Source: Alphaproteobacteria bacterium (GTDB lineage: Bacteria; Pseudomonadota; Alphaproteobacteria; Rhizobiales; Xanthobacteraceae). From it: a DNA stretch of 57,353 bases. The stretch is taken from positions 1 through 57,353 of the forward strand of contig VAZV01000169.1 of the NCBI GenBank assembly GCA_005884765.1. The letters run 5' to 3'. A program made the translations under genes and the position numbers. Positions 33,950 to 43,756 of this stretch are shown here, piece by piece; the stretch's first letter is position 1, and each line of letters starts with the position of its first letter. The notes below the pieces were generated by a model. It saw nothing but the letters and a program-made list of their open reading frames with translations. It ran no database searches and was not told the origin of the DNA.

Positions 33950-34504
33950 ATGAATGCATCCTCCAGTGAATTGATCTCGATCCTGCATGCCGACAAGCCC
34001 GCAACGGACCGAGCCGAAAAGTTGCAGCTCTACGGAAGGTTCATCGGCGACTGGGACGCCAAAGTGATCACCCATGCTGCCGATGGTGCGCGGCACGAAG
34101 CGTCCGGTGAAATCCATTTTGGCTGGATACTGCAAGGGCTGGGCATCCAGGATGTCTGGATGACACCCCGCCTGGCGGAGCGGGCGAATGCGCCGCCCCT
34201 TCCGGTCGCCGGCAACTGGTACGGAACGACGTTGAGGATCTACGACCCAAATCTCGACGCCTGGCGCATCTACTGGATCGACCCGGCAACGAATTCCTTT
34301 CGGCAGCAGATTGGCCGGCCACGCGGCGACGATATCGTGCAGGAGGGCAAGACCGAGCAGGGCGCGCTATCGCGATGGAGCTTTACGAAGATCATGCCGA
34401 GTTCATTTCCGAGTTCTTTTCATTGGTTGGGCGAGCAATCCTACGGCGGCGACAATCAATGGCGTTTGGCTGTGGAGGTGCTGGCCCGGCGCAAGCTCAC
34501 TTAG
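33950..34504 (+). CDS. Conserved hypothetical protein, DUF1579-like (184 aa)
   Basis: This 184-residue soluble protein has alternating beta-strand segments: GRFIGDWDAKVITHAADG, GEIHFGWILQGLGIQDVWM, GTTLRIYDPNLDAWRIYWIDP. This is the pattern of small lipocalin-like or DUF1579-type domains that may bind hydrophobic ligands. The ATG at 33950 has GGAGAAG seven bases before it. I cannot name a function. Confidence 0.7.
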   Translation: MNASSSELISILHADKPATDRAEKLQLYGRFIGDWDAKVITHAADGARHEASGEIHFGWILQGLGIQDVWMTPRLAERANAPPLPVAGNWYGTTLRIYDPNLDAWRIYWIDPATNSFRQQIGRPRGDDIVQEGKTEQGALSRWSFTKIMPSSFPSSFHWLGEQSYGGDNQWRLAVEVLARRKLT

Positions 34505-34561
34505 TTCAGACGCTTTCTTCACCATGACGAACAGCGGCAAGCGGCCGTGGCCGCTCGCGCC

Positions 34562-35704
34562 TCACGCCGCCTCGCGTGTGGCGAGCGGCTCATTCCAGGC
34601 GTCGTAGCCGTAGACCCAATCCGGATCGGTGCGTTCCTTGAGCCAGGTATTGGTACGTGAGTTCAATTGGACACGTGATGTGCGCTCCTTGCGGGTCGCC
34701 TCGAAACGGCGGAATGCGCCCGCAACGCCGTCGCGATCAACACCCTGCAAGCAGCGCGAAAGCACGGCGGCGTCTTCAATCGCCATCGCCGCGCCTTGGG
34801 CCATATAGGGGGTCATCGGATGGCACGCGTCGCCCAAAAGGGTGATATTACCTTTGCTCCAATGCGATTGCGGATTGCGATCGATCAGCGCCCATTTGTG
34901 CACCGACGGGCAGGCCGCCAGCACGTGGCGAACTTCCGGGTGGAAATCGTAGAAGCCTTTGCGCAACTCGTTGACGTCTCCCATGGCCGACCATGATTCG
35001 ACAGTGAACCCCGGCTCGGGCTGGCTGGTGACGAAATAGACCTCGCTGCGATCCGGCTTGACGTAGTAGATCACGATGTGGCGATCCGGCCCCCACCATT
35101 TGGTGCAATCGCCTATCTCGTATCCGTTCAATAGCGCTGCTGGAAATACCGTGCGGTAGGCGATCCGCCCGGTGAAGTTCGGCTCATCCTGCCCGAACAG
35201 TTGTTGCTTGACGAAGGAATGAACGCCATCGGCCGCAACGACGGCGTCGGCTTCGATCGATTTTCCATTGGCAAATCTCAACGTCACGCCGCGATCGGGA
35301 CGCTCATCGATGCCCACCACGCGGTGGTCGAGATGGATCAGCTCATTCGGGACAGCGCTTGCAAGCGCGGAATGAAGGTCGCCGCGATGGCCGAGCAGGT
35401 ACGGCGCGCCGTAGCGCGCTTCAGCCTGCTCGCCGAAGATCATGTCGAAGCGCACCTCGCCGGTATCGTATTCCCTGTTGTTCCAGGAACGTGGATAAAA
35501 CGCACTGGCGCGCATCAGACCTTCAAGGCCGAGCCCACGTAACACCTTCATCGCATTGCAGCCGATCTGTATGCCGGCGCCCAGCCGGGTAAACTTCGAA
35601 GCCTGCTCGTAAACGTCGACGCCGATACCCGAGCGATGCAGCGCGGCGGCGGTCGCGAGACCGCCCATGCCCGCTCCCACAATCGCGACCGAGAGTTTCG
35701 TCAT
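34562..35704 (-). CDS. FAD-dependent aromatic monooxygenase, 6-hydroxynicotinate/salicylate hydroxylase type
   Basis: This is a 380-residue class A flavoprotein monooxygenase. It has the N-terminal AIVGAGMGGLATAAAL Rossmann motif, the DG motif (AVVAADGVHS) and the second FAD motif LLGDACHPMTPYMAQGAA. The early segment EQASKFTRLGAGIQIGCN and the C-terminal DPDWVYGYDAW resemble NicC (6-hydroxynicotinate 3-monooxygenase), which hydroxylates with decarboxylation. The ATG at 35704 has GAGG seven bases upstream. It neighbours a Liv-type importer, which suggests catabolism of an imported aromatic acid. Confidence 0.85.
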   Translation of the reverse strand: MTKLSVAIVGAGMGGLATAAALHRSGIGVDVYEQASKFTRLGAGIQIGCNAMKVLRGLGLEGLMRASAFYPRSWNNREYDTGEVRFDMIFGEQAEARYGAPYLLGHRGDLHSALASAVPNELIHLDHRVVGIDERPDRGVTLRFANGKSIEADAVVAADGVHSFVKQQLFGQDEPNFTGRIAYRTVFPAALLNGYEIGDCTKWWGPDRHIVIYYVKPDRSEVYFVTSQPEPGFTVESWSAMGDVNELRKGFYDFHPEVRHVLAACPSVHKWALIDRNPQSHWSKGNITLLGDACHPMTPYMAQGAAMAIEDAAVLSRCLQGVDRDGVAGAFRRFEATRKERTSRVQLNSRTNTWLKERTDPDWVYGYDAWNEPLATREAA

Positions 35705-35877
35705 ATCGCTACCTCGCAAGGTGTTTGATGCCGCAAAAAAGCAGTCAAGCTGTTTTCGATGGCGCAGAGGACTATCGGACGAGGCCGATATTGCTCGCAA
35801 CCGAATTTGGGGTCGAAAACAGCATGACGCCCGTGTTCCCTGCGCATTCGTTGCGCCGCAAACCTGGTCGGGCGGCA

Positions 35878-38418
35878 TCACAGCCACAATATCTTTTTGC
35901 GGTATTCGAGATCGGCCAACAGCGGTGCCGCAGGCCCCTGGTGAAACACCGCGCCGCGCTCCAGCGCGAACACGCGGTCGGCCAGCGCCAGCACCAGGTC
36001 GAGATTATGCTCGACGAGCACGATCGAGATATGCTGCCGGAGCTCGTCGAACACCTTGAACAGCTCGAGGGTGACAGCAGGCGCGAGGCCCTCGAACGGC
36101 TCGTCGAGCAGTAATAACTTCACGTTGCCGGACATGGCGCGCGCGACCGCCACCATCTGCTGTTCGCCGCCGGATAGATAATCCGCCGCGACATTCATGC
36201 GCTCCTTCAGCCGCGGAAAGTATTCAAGGATCTTCTCCTCGCCCCACACCACGCCGTTGCTGCCGTCGGTCTTGCGGACCAGCCGTCCGAGCGCGAGATT
36301 TTCCTTGACCGTTAGCCCAGCGAACAGGCCGCGGCCCTGCGGCACATAGCCGATGCCGCACCGCGCGATTTCCGGCGCCGGCATCCCCGCAATGTTGTGG
36401 CCCTCATATTCGATCGTGCCGGAGGCGAGCGGTACCAATCCGGCCAGCGTCCGTAACAGCGTCGACTTGCCGGCGCCGTTGCGCCCGACAAGTGCAACAA
36501 TCTCGCCGTCGCGCACATCCAGCGTCGCGTCATGCAGGATATGGCTCTTGCCGTAGAACGTATTGACGCGCTCGAAACGCAGGATTTGTCCGGCGTCCCG
36601 CCGCGCTGCATCGGTGCGTTGGTGCGCGGCGTCGGGAATGCCCTTGCCGGTATAGATCTCCTGGACGCGCCGGTCAGCTCGCACCGCCGCCGGCGTGCCC
36701 GTCATCAACACTTCGCCCTGGTTCATCACGGTCACAGTTTGCGAAAATCCGAGCACGCGATCGATATCGTGCTCGACGATCAGTACCGGAATGTTGGCGG
36801 CCACGCGCTTGACGAGGCTCGACACGCGCTCGCGCTCGGCGGCGGCAAGACCGGCCAGCGGCTCGTCGAGCAGCAGAACCTGCGGCTTGGAGCCGAGCGC
36901 GATGCCCAAATCGACCAGGCGCTGCCCGCCATAGGATAGCTCGCCCCCTTCGATCTCCTCGATGCCTTCCAGGCCTAAGAACTTCACAAGCTCCGCAGTC
37001 TCGGCGTGGATGTCGTCAAAGCTGTCGATGTCGCGCCAGATGTTGAAGCGCCCGGCGCTCTGCGCCTGCAGCGATAGGCGAAGGTTTTCATGGATCGACA
37101 GGCCGCGGAACAGATTGGTGATCTGAAATGAGCGCGCGAGTCCCTGGTGACAGATCCGCTCCGACGATACGCCCTGAATCTCGCGGCTGTTCAGCCGAAT
37201 GGTTCCGCTATCCGACGGATACAGACCTGACACCAGGTTGAACAATGTGGTCTTTCCGGCGCCATTCGGGCCGATCAAGGCGTGGATCTCGCCGGCACTG
37301 ACCTGCAGGCTCGCGTCGTTGACCGCGCAGATGCCGCCGAAACGTTTTGAGATGCCCTCGACGCTCAACACTGTCCCCGTGAGGCGGTCCGGCGTCAGGA
37401 AGGCAGGTAGCGGCAATCCCTCGTAGATCCTGCGGTTGCTCATGGCCGCTTCCTCTTCCACCGCAGGCCATAACCGTCGGGCGAGCGTGTGCCAGATGCC
37501 GACCAGGCCCTCCGGCGAAAACAATACGAAGGCCACGAAGGTCAGCCCGAACCAGAGCAGCCAGTTCGCGGTCCAGATCGAAAACAGTTCGCGGAACAGG
37601 ATGAAGAACAGCGCGCCGAGCGCCGGCCCCAGCATGCTGCGCATGCCGCCGATCACTGCCATCGCCAGGAGCTCGCCGGAAAACGGCACTGAAACCGCTT
37701 CCGCCGAAACCAGGTAGGTCTGGAATGCGAGCAGCGCGCCGGCAAGCCCGGTCACCACGGCCGAGATCACGAAGACAACGAGCTTGTAGCGCTCGACCGG
37801 ATAGCCCTGGAACGCGGCGCGCAGCTGGTTCTCGCGGATCGCCACTAGCACGTGGCCGAACGGCGAGCGGGCCAGCCGCAGCAGAAAATACAGTGTGCCC
37901 AATCCGATCAAGGCGACGGTCACGTAGTAGGTCAGCGCCGCATCGAGGCTCAATGGCCCAATGCTGCCGCGCTGCAAGCCGCCCAAGCCATCTTCCCCGC
38001 CGGTCACCGTGCTCCAACGGAAGGCGACGGTGTAGGTGAGCGCGGCCAGCGCCAGCGTCAACAGCGAGAAGTAAACGCCGCGCCGCCGCAAGATGATGAC
38101 GCCGGCGGCCGCGGACACGATGGCGACAAAGACCATCGACAAGGTCAGCGGCAGCCAGATGTCGCCGTGGAACCAGTGCAACTGCATGAGTCCGGCGGCA
38201 TAGGCGCCGATGCCGAACCAGGCGCCGTGACCGAACGATACCAGGCCGGTGTAGCCGACACACAGGTTGAGTCCCATCGTCGCGATGGCGAGGATGACCA
38301 CCATAGTTCCGGTGTTGAGCGAAAGCCCGAGCAACGGCAGGACCAATGGCAGAACGACCAGCGCAAGGCTCGCCAACAGCAACGGCCGGTATTTTTGCGT
38401 GAGCGAGGCTGCCTTCAT
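35878..38418 (-). CDS. Branched-chain amino-acid-type ABC transporter LivM-LivG-LivF triple fusion
   Basis: This single 846-residue protein joins three normally separate subunits. Residues about 1-325 are the LivM permease (GYTGLVSFGHGAWFGIGAYAAG), about 345-590 the LivG ATPase (Walker A GPNGAGKTT, signature LSYGGQRLVD) and about 610-846 the LivF ATPase (Walker A GRNGAGKST, signature LSGGEQQM, Walker B LLLLDEPFEGL). The frame is continuous with no internal stop. The ATG overlaps the livH stop. Together with LivH and a binding protein it imports amino acids, amides or aromatic acids; the ligand is not evident. Confidence 0.93.
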   Translation of the reverse strand: MKAASLTQKYRPLLLASLALVVLPLVLPLLGLSLNTGTMVVILAIATMGLNLCVGYTGLVSFGHGAWFGIGAYAAGLMQLHWFHGDIWLPLTLSMVFVAIVSAAAGVIILRRRGVYFSLLTLALAALTYTVAFRWSTVTGGEDGLGGLQRGSIGPLSLDAALTYYVTVALIGLGTLYFLLRLARSPFGHVLVAIRENQLRAAFQGYPVERYKLVVFVISAVVTGLAGALLAFQTYLVSAEAVSVPFSGELLAMAVIGGMRSMLGPALGALFFILFRELFSIWTANWLLWFGLTFVAFVLFSPEGLVGIWHTLARRLWPAVEEEAAMSNRRIYEGLPLPAFLTPDRLTGTVLSVEGISKRFGGICAVNDASLQVSAGEIHALIGPNGAGKTTLFNLVSGLYPSDSGTIRLNSREIQGVSSERICHQGLARSFQITNLFRGLSIHENLRLSLQAQSAGRFNIWRDIDSFDDIHAETAELVKFLGLEGIEEIEGGELSYGGQRLVDLGIALGSKPQVLLLDEPLAGLAAAERERVSSLVKRVAANIPVLIVEHDIDRVLGFSQTVTVMNQGEVLMTGTPAAVRADRRVQEIYTGKGIPDAAHQRTDAARRDAGQILRFERVNTFYGKSHILHDATLDVRDGEIVALVGRNGAGKSTLLRTLAGLVPLASGTIEYEGHNIAGMPAPEIARCGIGYVPQGRGLFAGLTVKENLALGRLVRKTDGSNGVVWGEEKILEYFPRLKERMNVAADYLSGGEQQMVAVARAMSGNVKLLLLDEPFEGLAPAVTLELFKVFDELRQHISIVLVEHNLDLVLALADRVFALERGAVFHQGPAAPLLADLEYRKKILWL

Positions 38419-39290
38419 TCGAATTTCTCGATACGCTCGCCGAGCAGCCCGCGCGGCCGCACCAGCAACACCAGAAACATCAGGACATAGATCGATGCTT
38501 CGCCGGCGGCAGGGGCGAAATGAATGGTGATGCCGCGCACCACGCCGACCAATAGCGCCGCGATCACGACACCCCAGAAACTGCCGAGCCCTCCGATCAC
38601 CACCACGACAAAGGCGACCGTGATGATCTCGGCGCCCATGGCGGGATGCACGATCGTGATCGGCGCGAAGAACGCGCCGCCGAGCGCCGCCATGCCGACG
38701 CCGAGCATGACGATCGAGGTCATGTAGGGCTGCAACCTGATGCCGAGCGCTGCGACCATGTCGGGCTTTTGAATGCCGGCGCGCACCACGCAGCCGAACG
38801 AGGTCTTGTGCAGCAAGAGCCAGACCCCAAGCAGGACCGCTGCAACCACGGCCAGAATGAGCAGACGGTAGCGCGAAAACAGGAAGTCGCCGAGAAAGAC
38901 CGAACCGCGAAACGCCGGCGGGATCGACGCCGACAACGGGGCCGCCCCCCACACGATACGGATCGCCTGTTCGGCGACCATGGCAAGACCGAACGTGACC
39001 AACAGGCTCAGGATCGGATCGGCGGTGTAGAACCGGCGCAGGATGAACCGCTCGAACAGGATGCCGAGCAGGGCGACCGCGATCGGCGACAGCACGACGG
39101 CGGGGCCGAAGCCGAGATATTTGGTGATTTCGACGCAGCCGTAAGCGCCGAGCGCGTAGAACGCGCCATGCGCCAGGTTGACGATGCCGCCGACGCTGAA
39201 GATCAGCGACAGCCCGAGCGAGATCAAAAGATAATAGCCTCCGAGCACGAGGCCATTCACTACTTGTTCCAGCAAGAATCCGAACTGCAT
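38415..39290 (-). CDS. Branched-chain amino-acid-type ABC transporter permease, LivH
   Basis: This is a 291-residue permease with about eight helices and LivH hallmarks (VNGLVLGGYYLLISLGLSLIF, GIVNLAHGAFYALGAY, VVIGGLGSFWGVVIAALLVG). The ATG at 39290 is preferred over an upstream GTG at 39311 because GGAA lies eight bases before it and the mature-like helix starts there. It is coupled to the LivMGF fusion by a 4-nt overlap. Confidence 0.93.
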   Translation of the reverse strand: MQFGFLLEQVVNGLVLGGYYLLISLGLSLIFSVGGIVNLAHGAFYALGAYGCVEITKYLGFGPAVVLSPIAVALLGILFERFILRRFYTADPILSLLVTFGLAMVAEQAIRIVWGAAPLSASIPPAFRGSVFLGDFLFSRYRLLILAVVAAVLLGVWLLLHKTSFGCVVRAGIQKPDMVAALGIRLQPYMTSIVMLGVGMAALGGAFFAPITIVHPAMGAEIITVAFVVVVIGGLGSFWGVVIAALLVGVVRGITIHFAPAAGEASIYVLMFLVLLVRPRGLLGERIEKFE

Positions 39291-39404
39291 TCTAGAATTC
39301 CCGGACGGCACAAGGTGTCGGCATCGGCGGCGAGCGGGCCGGTCACCGCGGGGTCACGCGGTGCGCGCAAGGCCGTAGCGGCCGCCGGGCGACCGACGCT
39401 TTGG

Positions 39405-40643
39405 TCAGAGCGAGCAGGGGTTCTGCTCTTGCGTCGGCGCCAGCTGCTCCAGCGGTTCGCCTGCTTTCGGCACCGCGGTTCCGAGCGCGATGAAATCCCA
39501 CTGATCGTTGGCCTGGCCCTTGGGCCTGACGGTGAACGGATAGGCTTCCTGCATCAGTTGATGGTCCCAGGCGCGGAAATGCGCCTTGCGCGCTTTCAAG
39601 ATGTCGAACTCGGTTTCTTTCTCGAAATAGGCGATCAGCTTGTCGGTGTCGGTCGACTTGGTGTCGGTCATGGCCTGCGCCATCATCTTGAACGCAACGT
39701 ATTCGATCCAGGCGTGGTTCTCGGGCGGCTTGCCGTATTTCTTCAAGAAGCCGGCCACGAAAGCTTTTGACGCTGGCACATCCAGGGTGTGATACCAGAC
39801 GGTCGGCCAGGTGCCGCTCAGATTGCCGTCGCCCGCCGCCCAAGCATCTGCGGTGTTGAGATTGAAGCCGACGATCGGGTAGGGCAGGCCGAATTCGGAA
39901 TATTGCTTGATCAGGGTGGTCACCTGATTGCCGGCGAGGTTTGAGCAAACCACGTCGGGTTTGGCCTGACGTATCTTCAAGAGATAGGGGCTGAAGTCGG
40001 TGACGTCGGTGGCGATCAATTCGTCGCCGATCAGGTTGCCCTGATTGGCGCCGAAGAAGCGCTTGGCGGCGGCCAGGAGATCGTGGCCGAAAATGTAGTC
40101 GGCGGTCAGCGTATAGAACTTCTTGTCCTTCACCATGTTGTCGCGCAGCAGGGACTGGCCGACCGCGTTCACCATCACCGTATTCGGGATATCGGTATGG
40201 AACGTGTATTTGTTGCAGTTCTTGCCGCGAAGCGCGTCGGAGCGCGCGCCGGTCTGCATGAACAGCTTCTTGTTGCGCGCCGCCACCTGCATGACGGTCA
40301 GCGCGGAAGCCGAATTGATTTCCCCGAGCAGCACGGTCGCGCCGTCCTGCTCCAGCATGCGCTGGGCTTTGGTCGCGGCAGTGGCAGGATTGACCGAATC
40401 TTCCGACATGACGTCAAGCTGGCGTCCCATGATGCCGCCGGCCTGGTTGATTTCTTCCACCGCCAATTTCATGCCGAGCGTGGCATAGGTGCCGAGCGCG
40501 CCGAGAAAGCCGGTCAGCGGCGTCAGGTGGCCTACTCTGATCCTGTCGCTCTCGCCGTGGACGATGGAGGGAATTGCAAACGTCGACGCGCCGGCAAAGG
40601 CGGCGCTGGCTTTCAACACTGCGCGTCGGCTGTAGCGGATCAT
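39405..40643 (-). CDS. Periplasmic substrate-binding protein of the Liv-type importer
   Basis: This 412-residue type I periplasmic binding protein has a Tat-like signal (YSRRAVLKASAAFAGASTFA). It has the PBP1 segments VGHLTPLTGFLGALGTYATLGMK, GEINSASALTVMQVAA and VGFNLNTADAWAAGDGNLSG. Related proteins bind amino acids, short amides/urea or aromatic acids. GGGAGGAG lies seven bases before the ATG. It is the first gene of the importer operon. Confidence 0.92.
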   Translation of the reverse strand: MIRYSRRAVLKASAAFAGASTFAIPSIVHGESDRIRVGHLTPLTGFLGALGTYATLGMKLAVEEINQAGGIMGRQLDVMSEDSVNPATAATKAQRMLEQDGATVLLGEINSASALTVMQVAARNKKLFMQTGARSDALRGKNCNKYTFHTDIPNTVMVNAVGQSLLRDNMVKDKKFYTLTADYIFGHDLLAAAKRFFGANQGNLIGDELIATDVTDFSPYLLKIRQAKPDVVCSNLAGNQVTTLIKQYSEFGLPYPIVGFNLNTADAWAAGDGNLSGTWPTVWYHTLDVPASKAFVAGFLKKYGKPPENHAWIEYVAFKMMAQAMTDTKSTDTDKLIAYFEKETEFDILKARKAHFRAWDHQLMQEAYPFTVRPKGQANDQWDFIALGTAVPKAGEPLEQLAPTQEQNPCSL

Positions 40644-40811
40644 CGTCAGTCTCCTCCCAAGGGCGCATCACGAGGCCGCATCGCAACGTCCTGTCCCGAT
40701 TCCAGGTATGCGAGAATGTGAAAGACGTTTTTTTATTGTTGGATGATATTTCCGGACGCAGAGCCCGCTGTCAACGCCAAATGCGTCGCAGACCGGCGCG
40801 TCCCGCGCGCT

Positions 40812-41729
40812 TCAGGACGATTTCGCCAGGCCCTTGTTGATGTCCTTGCTCGAGTCCCGGGCACCGAAATCGGCGGACAGCCGACTGGCGGCGGTTTGCA
40901 CCAGTTTGGCGCGGCTTTGCAGCACCTGGTCGGTCATGCGCCAGACCGGGCCGGAAATGCCGAGCGCGCCGACGACATCGCCGCTAAAGTTGTAGACCGG
41001 CACCGCGAGACAGCGGACCTCCGGGTTGAATTCGCCGTCGTCGACGGCGATCGCGTTGCGCCTGACCTCGGCGATCTCGCGCAGCAGGACCGATGGCTCG
41101 GTGATCGATTTCTTGGTCGACGGTTTCAGTTCGACGCGCTCGAGAAAGCGCTTGAGTTGATCGGGACGAAGTGCGGCCAGGATGATCTTGCCGAGCGCCG
41201 TGCAATGGGCCGGCCGTATCACACCGACGCGGTCGGTGAGTTGAAATGCGCCGGGTCCGCTGGTGCGGGCGATCACCACCACCGCATCGCCCATGCGCAC
41301 CGCAAAATGGCTGCTTTCCCCGGTTTGTCGCGACAGATCCTCCATGATCGGCGTCGCAAGATTGACCATCTCGATTTCGTCGAGCGCGCTTGCCGCCAGC
41401 GCAAACAAGGGGCGGCCGACGCGGTAGCGCTTGGAATCCTTCTCCTGTCTGAGATAGCCGAGCGTAACCATGGTTTTGGCGAGGTGGAAGGTGGTGGAAT
41501 TGTGCAGGCCCACGAGCTTGCTCAGTTCGGCCAAACCGATGCCCTCGCGATGGCGGGCGACCTGTTCGAGGATTGCAAAGGCGCGGCCGAGCGACTGGAC
41601 GCCGCCGCGTCGCCGATCCTCCGCCTCGTCATCGATATTGGGCTCGCTCGACGCGACCAGCCGCGCGAGCGCCGTCCTGCGTGGGCTGGCCGGCTTGTCG
41701 CTCGCTTTCACTTTGGTGCGCGTTTTCAC
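40812..41729 (-). CDS. IclR family transcriptional regulator
   Basis: This 305-residue regulator has a basic N-terminal extension of about 40 residues, a winged helix-turn-helix (LGRAFAILEQVARHREGIGLAELSKLVG, followed by HNSTTFHLAKTMVTLGYL) and an IclR effector domain (CTALGKIILAAL, RCLAVPVYNFSGDVVGALGISG). IclR proteins often control divergent catabolic operons. It lies between the importer operon and the TPP-SDR-cupin-dioxygenase operon, so both are likely targets. The effector is unknown. Confidence 0.93.
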   Translation of the reverse strand: MKTRTKVKASDKPASPRRTALARLVASSEPNIDDEAEDRRRGGVQSLGRAFAILEQVARHREGIGLAELSKLVGLHNSTTFHLAKTMVTLGYLRQEKDSKRYRVGRPLFALAASALDEIEMVNLATPIMEDLSRQTGESSHFAVRMGDAVVVIARTSGPGAFQLTDRVGVIRPAHCTALGKIILAALRPDQLKRFLERVELKPSTKKSITEPSVLLREIAEVRRNAIAVDDGEFNPEVRCLAVPVYNFSGDVVGALGISGPVWRMTDQVLQSRAKLVQTAASRLSADFGARDSSKDINKGLAKSS

Positions 41730-41934
41730 AGGACCGGTCCTCCAGGTGGACGATGCCGAACCCTATCGGGACCGTCCTTGCCCATCAACGGCATCATGCC
41801 TTGCCAGGGGGGCCGTCCCATCCATACCACAATAGCAATTGACGTACAGTATTATGAGAAATAGCTTTGCCCGCGGCCGTGCAAGCCGGGACGCGGGGCC
41901 GGCCAGCCGCAGCGTTGGGAAAGAGAGTGGCTCG
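41730..41934. promoter_or_regulatory. Divergent control region of the IclR gene and catabolic operon
   Basis: This 205-bp interval separates the IclR gene from the operon starting at 41935. It contains a locally AT-rich patch around 41830-41866, with TTGACG at 41839-41844, that would suit a promoter or IclR operator. No clear dyad of the usual IclR type could be fixed by eye. Confidence 0.35.
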
Positions 41935-43734
41935 ATGTCGCGCAACATGCTCAACGGGGCCCAGGTCATCGTCGACTACCTGATCCAGGAAAAAGTGCCG
42001 CAGGTGTTCGGCCTGTGCGGCCACGGCAATATTCAGTTCATCGACGCGCTGTACGAGCGTGCCAGCGACATCAAGACCATTTCGGTGCATCACGAGAGCG
42101 TCGCGGGCTTCATGGCCGACGTTTATTACCGCGTGTCGGGGCGGCCGACCGCGACCTTCACCTCCTGCGGGCCCGGCTCGGCGAACCTGCCGATTTCGCT
42201 CGGCAACGCGTTTCTCGATTCGGTGCCGTTCATGGCGGTGACCGGCAACGTGCCGACATCGCAGTTCAATCGTGGAGCGTTTCAGGAACTTTATCGGCAC
42301 TACCAGGCGGACTTTCCTTCCACCGTGCGGTCCTATTGCAAGAAAGTGTTCCAGCCGACGCGCGGTGAGATGGTTCCGCTCGCGGTGCGGCAGGCGTGGA
42401 AGACCATGACATCAGGCCGTCCGGGGCCGGTGGTGCTGGACGTTCCCTATGACGTGTTCGTGGAATCGGCCGCCGAAGAAGCGCCGAACGCGATCGCCTG
42501 GAATGCCAATATCTCAAGCCGCTGCGGCGCCGATCCCGAAGGCGTGGTCAAGGCGGTCGACATGCTGCTTGCCGCCGAGCGGCCTGTGATCCTGGTCGGG
42601 CAGGGCGTGCGTTATGGCGGCGCCGCCGGGGAATTGTTGAAGCTTGCCGAGCGTCTGCAAATTCCGGTCGCGGCCTCCGCCAGCGGCCTCGGCGCGATCG
42701 ACTGCAACCATCCGCTGGCGCTCGGTCTCGTCGCGCGTGCCGGACATTATCAGGCCAACCACGCTACACGTCAGGCCGACGTGCTGCTGGCGCTCGGTGT
42801 GCGCTTTGACGATCGCACGTCGAGTTCTTGGATACCAGGCTATTCCTTCACCATTCCGCCCACCAAGCTCATTCATGTCGATATCGACCCGGAAGAGATC
42901 GGCCGCAATTATCCGATCGCGCTCGGCCTGATGGCCGATGTGCGTACCTTCCTGCGGCAGCTTCATGCCGAACTCGACCGCCGCGCCGATCTCACCAAGC
43001 GCGCCGACGCCCGCAACAAATGGCTGGCGCAGATCGACACCTATCGCAAGGAGTGGGACAGGTTCGTCGCGCCGGGCTTTTCCGACGACACCACGCCGGT
43101 CAACCCGCAGCGCGCCGCGCTCGAGATCGACAAGGCGCTGCCGGAAGATGCGATCCTGGTCAGCGATATCGGCGTGCACCACAATTGGCTGTTGAGCTTC
43201 TGCAAGCCGAAGCGGCCGGATTCGCTGATCGGCTCGATGGGCTTTGGCCCGATGGGTTTTGGAGTTGCCGGCGTGATGGGCGCGAAATTCGCAGCCCCGG
43301 ACCGGCCCTGCGTGTCGGTGTGCGGCGACGGCGCGTTCTTCATGCACGCCAACGTGCTGGGCACGGCGGTCGAATACAATCTCCCCGTGGTCTGGGTGGT
43401 ATGGAATAATTACGCCTATGCCTCGATCCGTGGACTACAGCGCGGCTATCTCGGCGGCCGGGAGCTGGCGACCGACTTCCATGATCCCAATACGGGCGAG
43501 CGCTACAATCCGGATTTCGCCGCCATGGCGCGTTCCTGCGGCGTCGAAGGCGTGCGGGTCGATCGTGCCGGCGATATCGGCGAGGCGATCCGAAACGGCA
43601 TCAGTGCCAACAAGCCCTATCTGATCGACGTCGATATCGCCGCCGATATCAACCCCGCTGGTGCCGGCGTCTGGGAGCTTCCCGGGCTCGGCCAGAGCAA
43701 GGCCGGCATCGGCACCCGCTATCAGCCGGCCTGA
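41935..43734 (+). CDS. Thiamine pyrophosphate-dependent enzyme, acetolactate synthase-like
   Basis: This 599-residue protein has TPP-enzyme architecture. The activating glutamate is in ISVHHESVAGFMADVYYR, the central domain contains VILVGQGVRYGGAAGELL, and the TPP/Mg motif begins CGDGAFFMHANVLG. It differs from biosynthetic acetolactate synthase in sequence and lies in a catabolic operon, so a 2-oxo acid decarboxylase or carboligase role on an imported acid is more likely. The ATG at 41935 follows GGGAAAGAGAG. The next gene starts 22 nt after the stop. Confidence 0.88.
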   Translation: MSRNMLNGAQVIVDYLIQEKVPQVFGLCGHGNIQFIDALYERASDIKTISVHHESVAGFMADVYYRVSGRPTATFTSCGPGSANLPISLGNAFLDSVPFMAVTGNVPTSQFNRGAFQELYRHYQADFPSTVRSYCKKVFQPTRGEMVPLAVRQAWKTMTSGRPGPVVLDVPYDVFVESAAEEAPNAIAWNANISSRCGADPEGVVKAVDMLLAAERPVILVGQGVRYGGAAGELLKLAERLQIPVAASASGLGAIDCNHPLALGLVARAGHYQANHATRQADVLLALGVRFDDRTSSSWIPGYSFTIPPTKLIHVDIDPEEIGRNYPIALGLMADVRTFLRQLHAELDRRADLTKRADARNKWLAQIDTYRKEWDRFVAPGFSDDTTPVNPQRAALEIDKALPEDAILVSDIGVHHNWLLSFCKPKRPDSLIGSMGFGPMGFGVAGVMGAKFAAPDRPCVSVCGDGAFFMHANVLGTAVEYNLPVVWVVWNNYAYASIRGLQRGYLGGRELATDFHDPNTGERYNPDFAAMARSCGVEGVRVDRAGDIGEAIRNGISANKPYLIDVDIAADINPAGAGVWELPGLGQSKAGIGTRYQPA

Positions 43735-43756
43735 ACGCAATCCCAAAGGAAACAGC

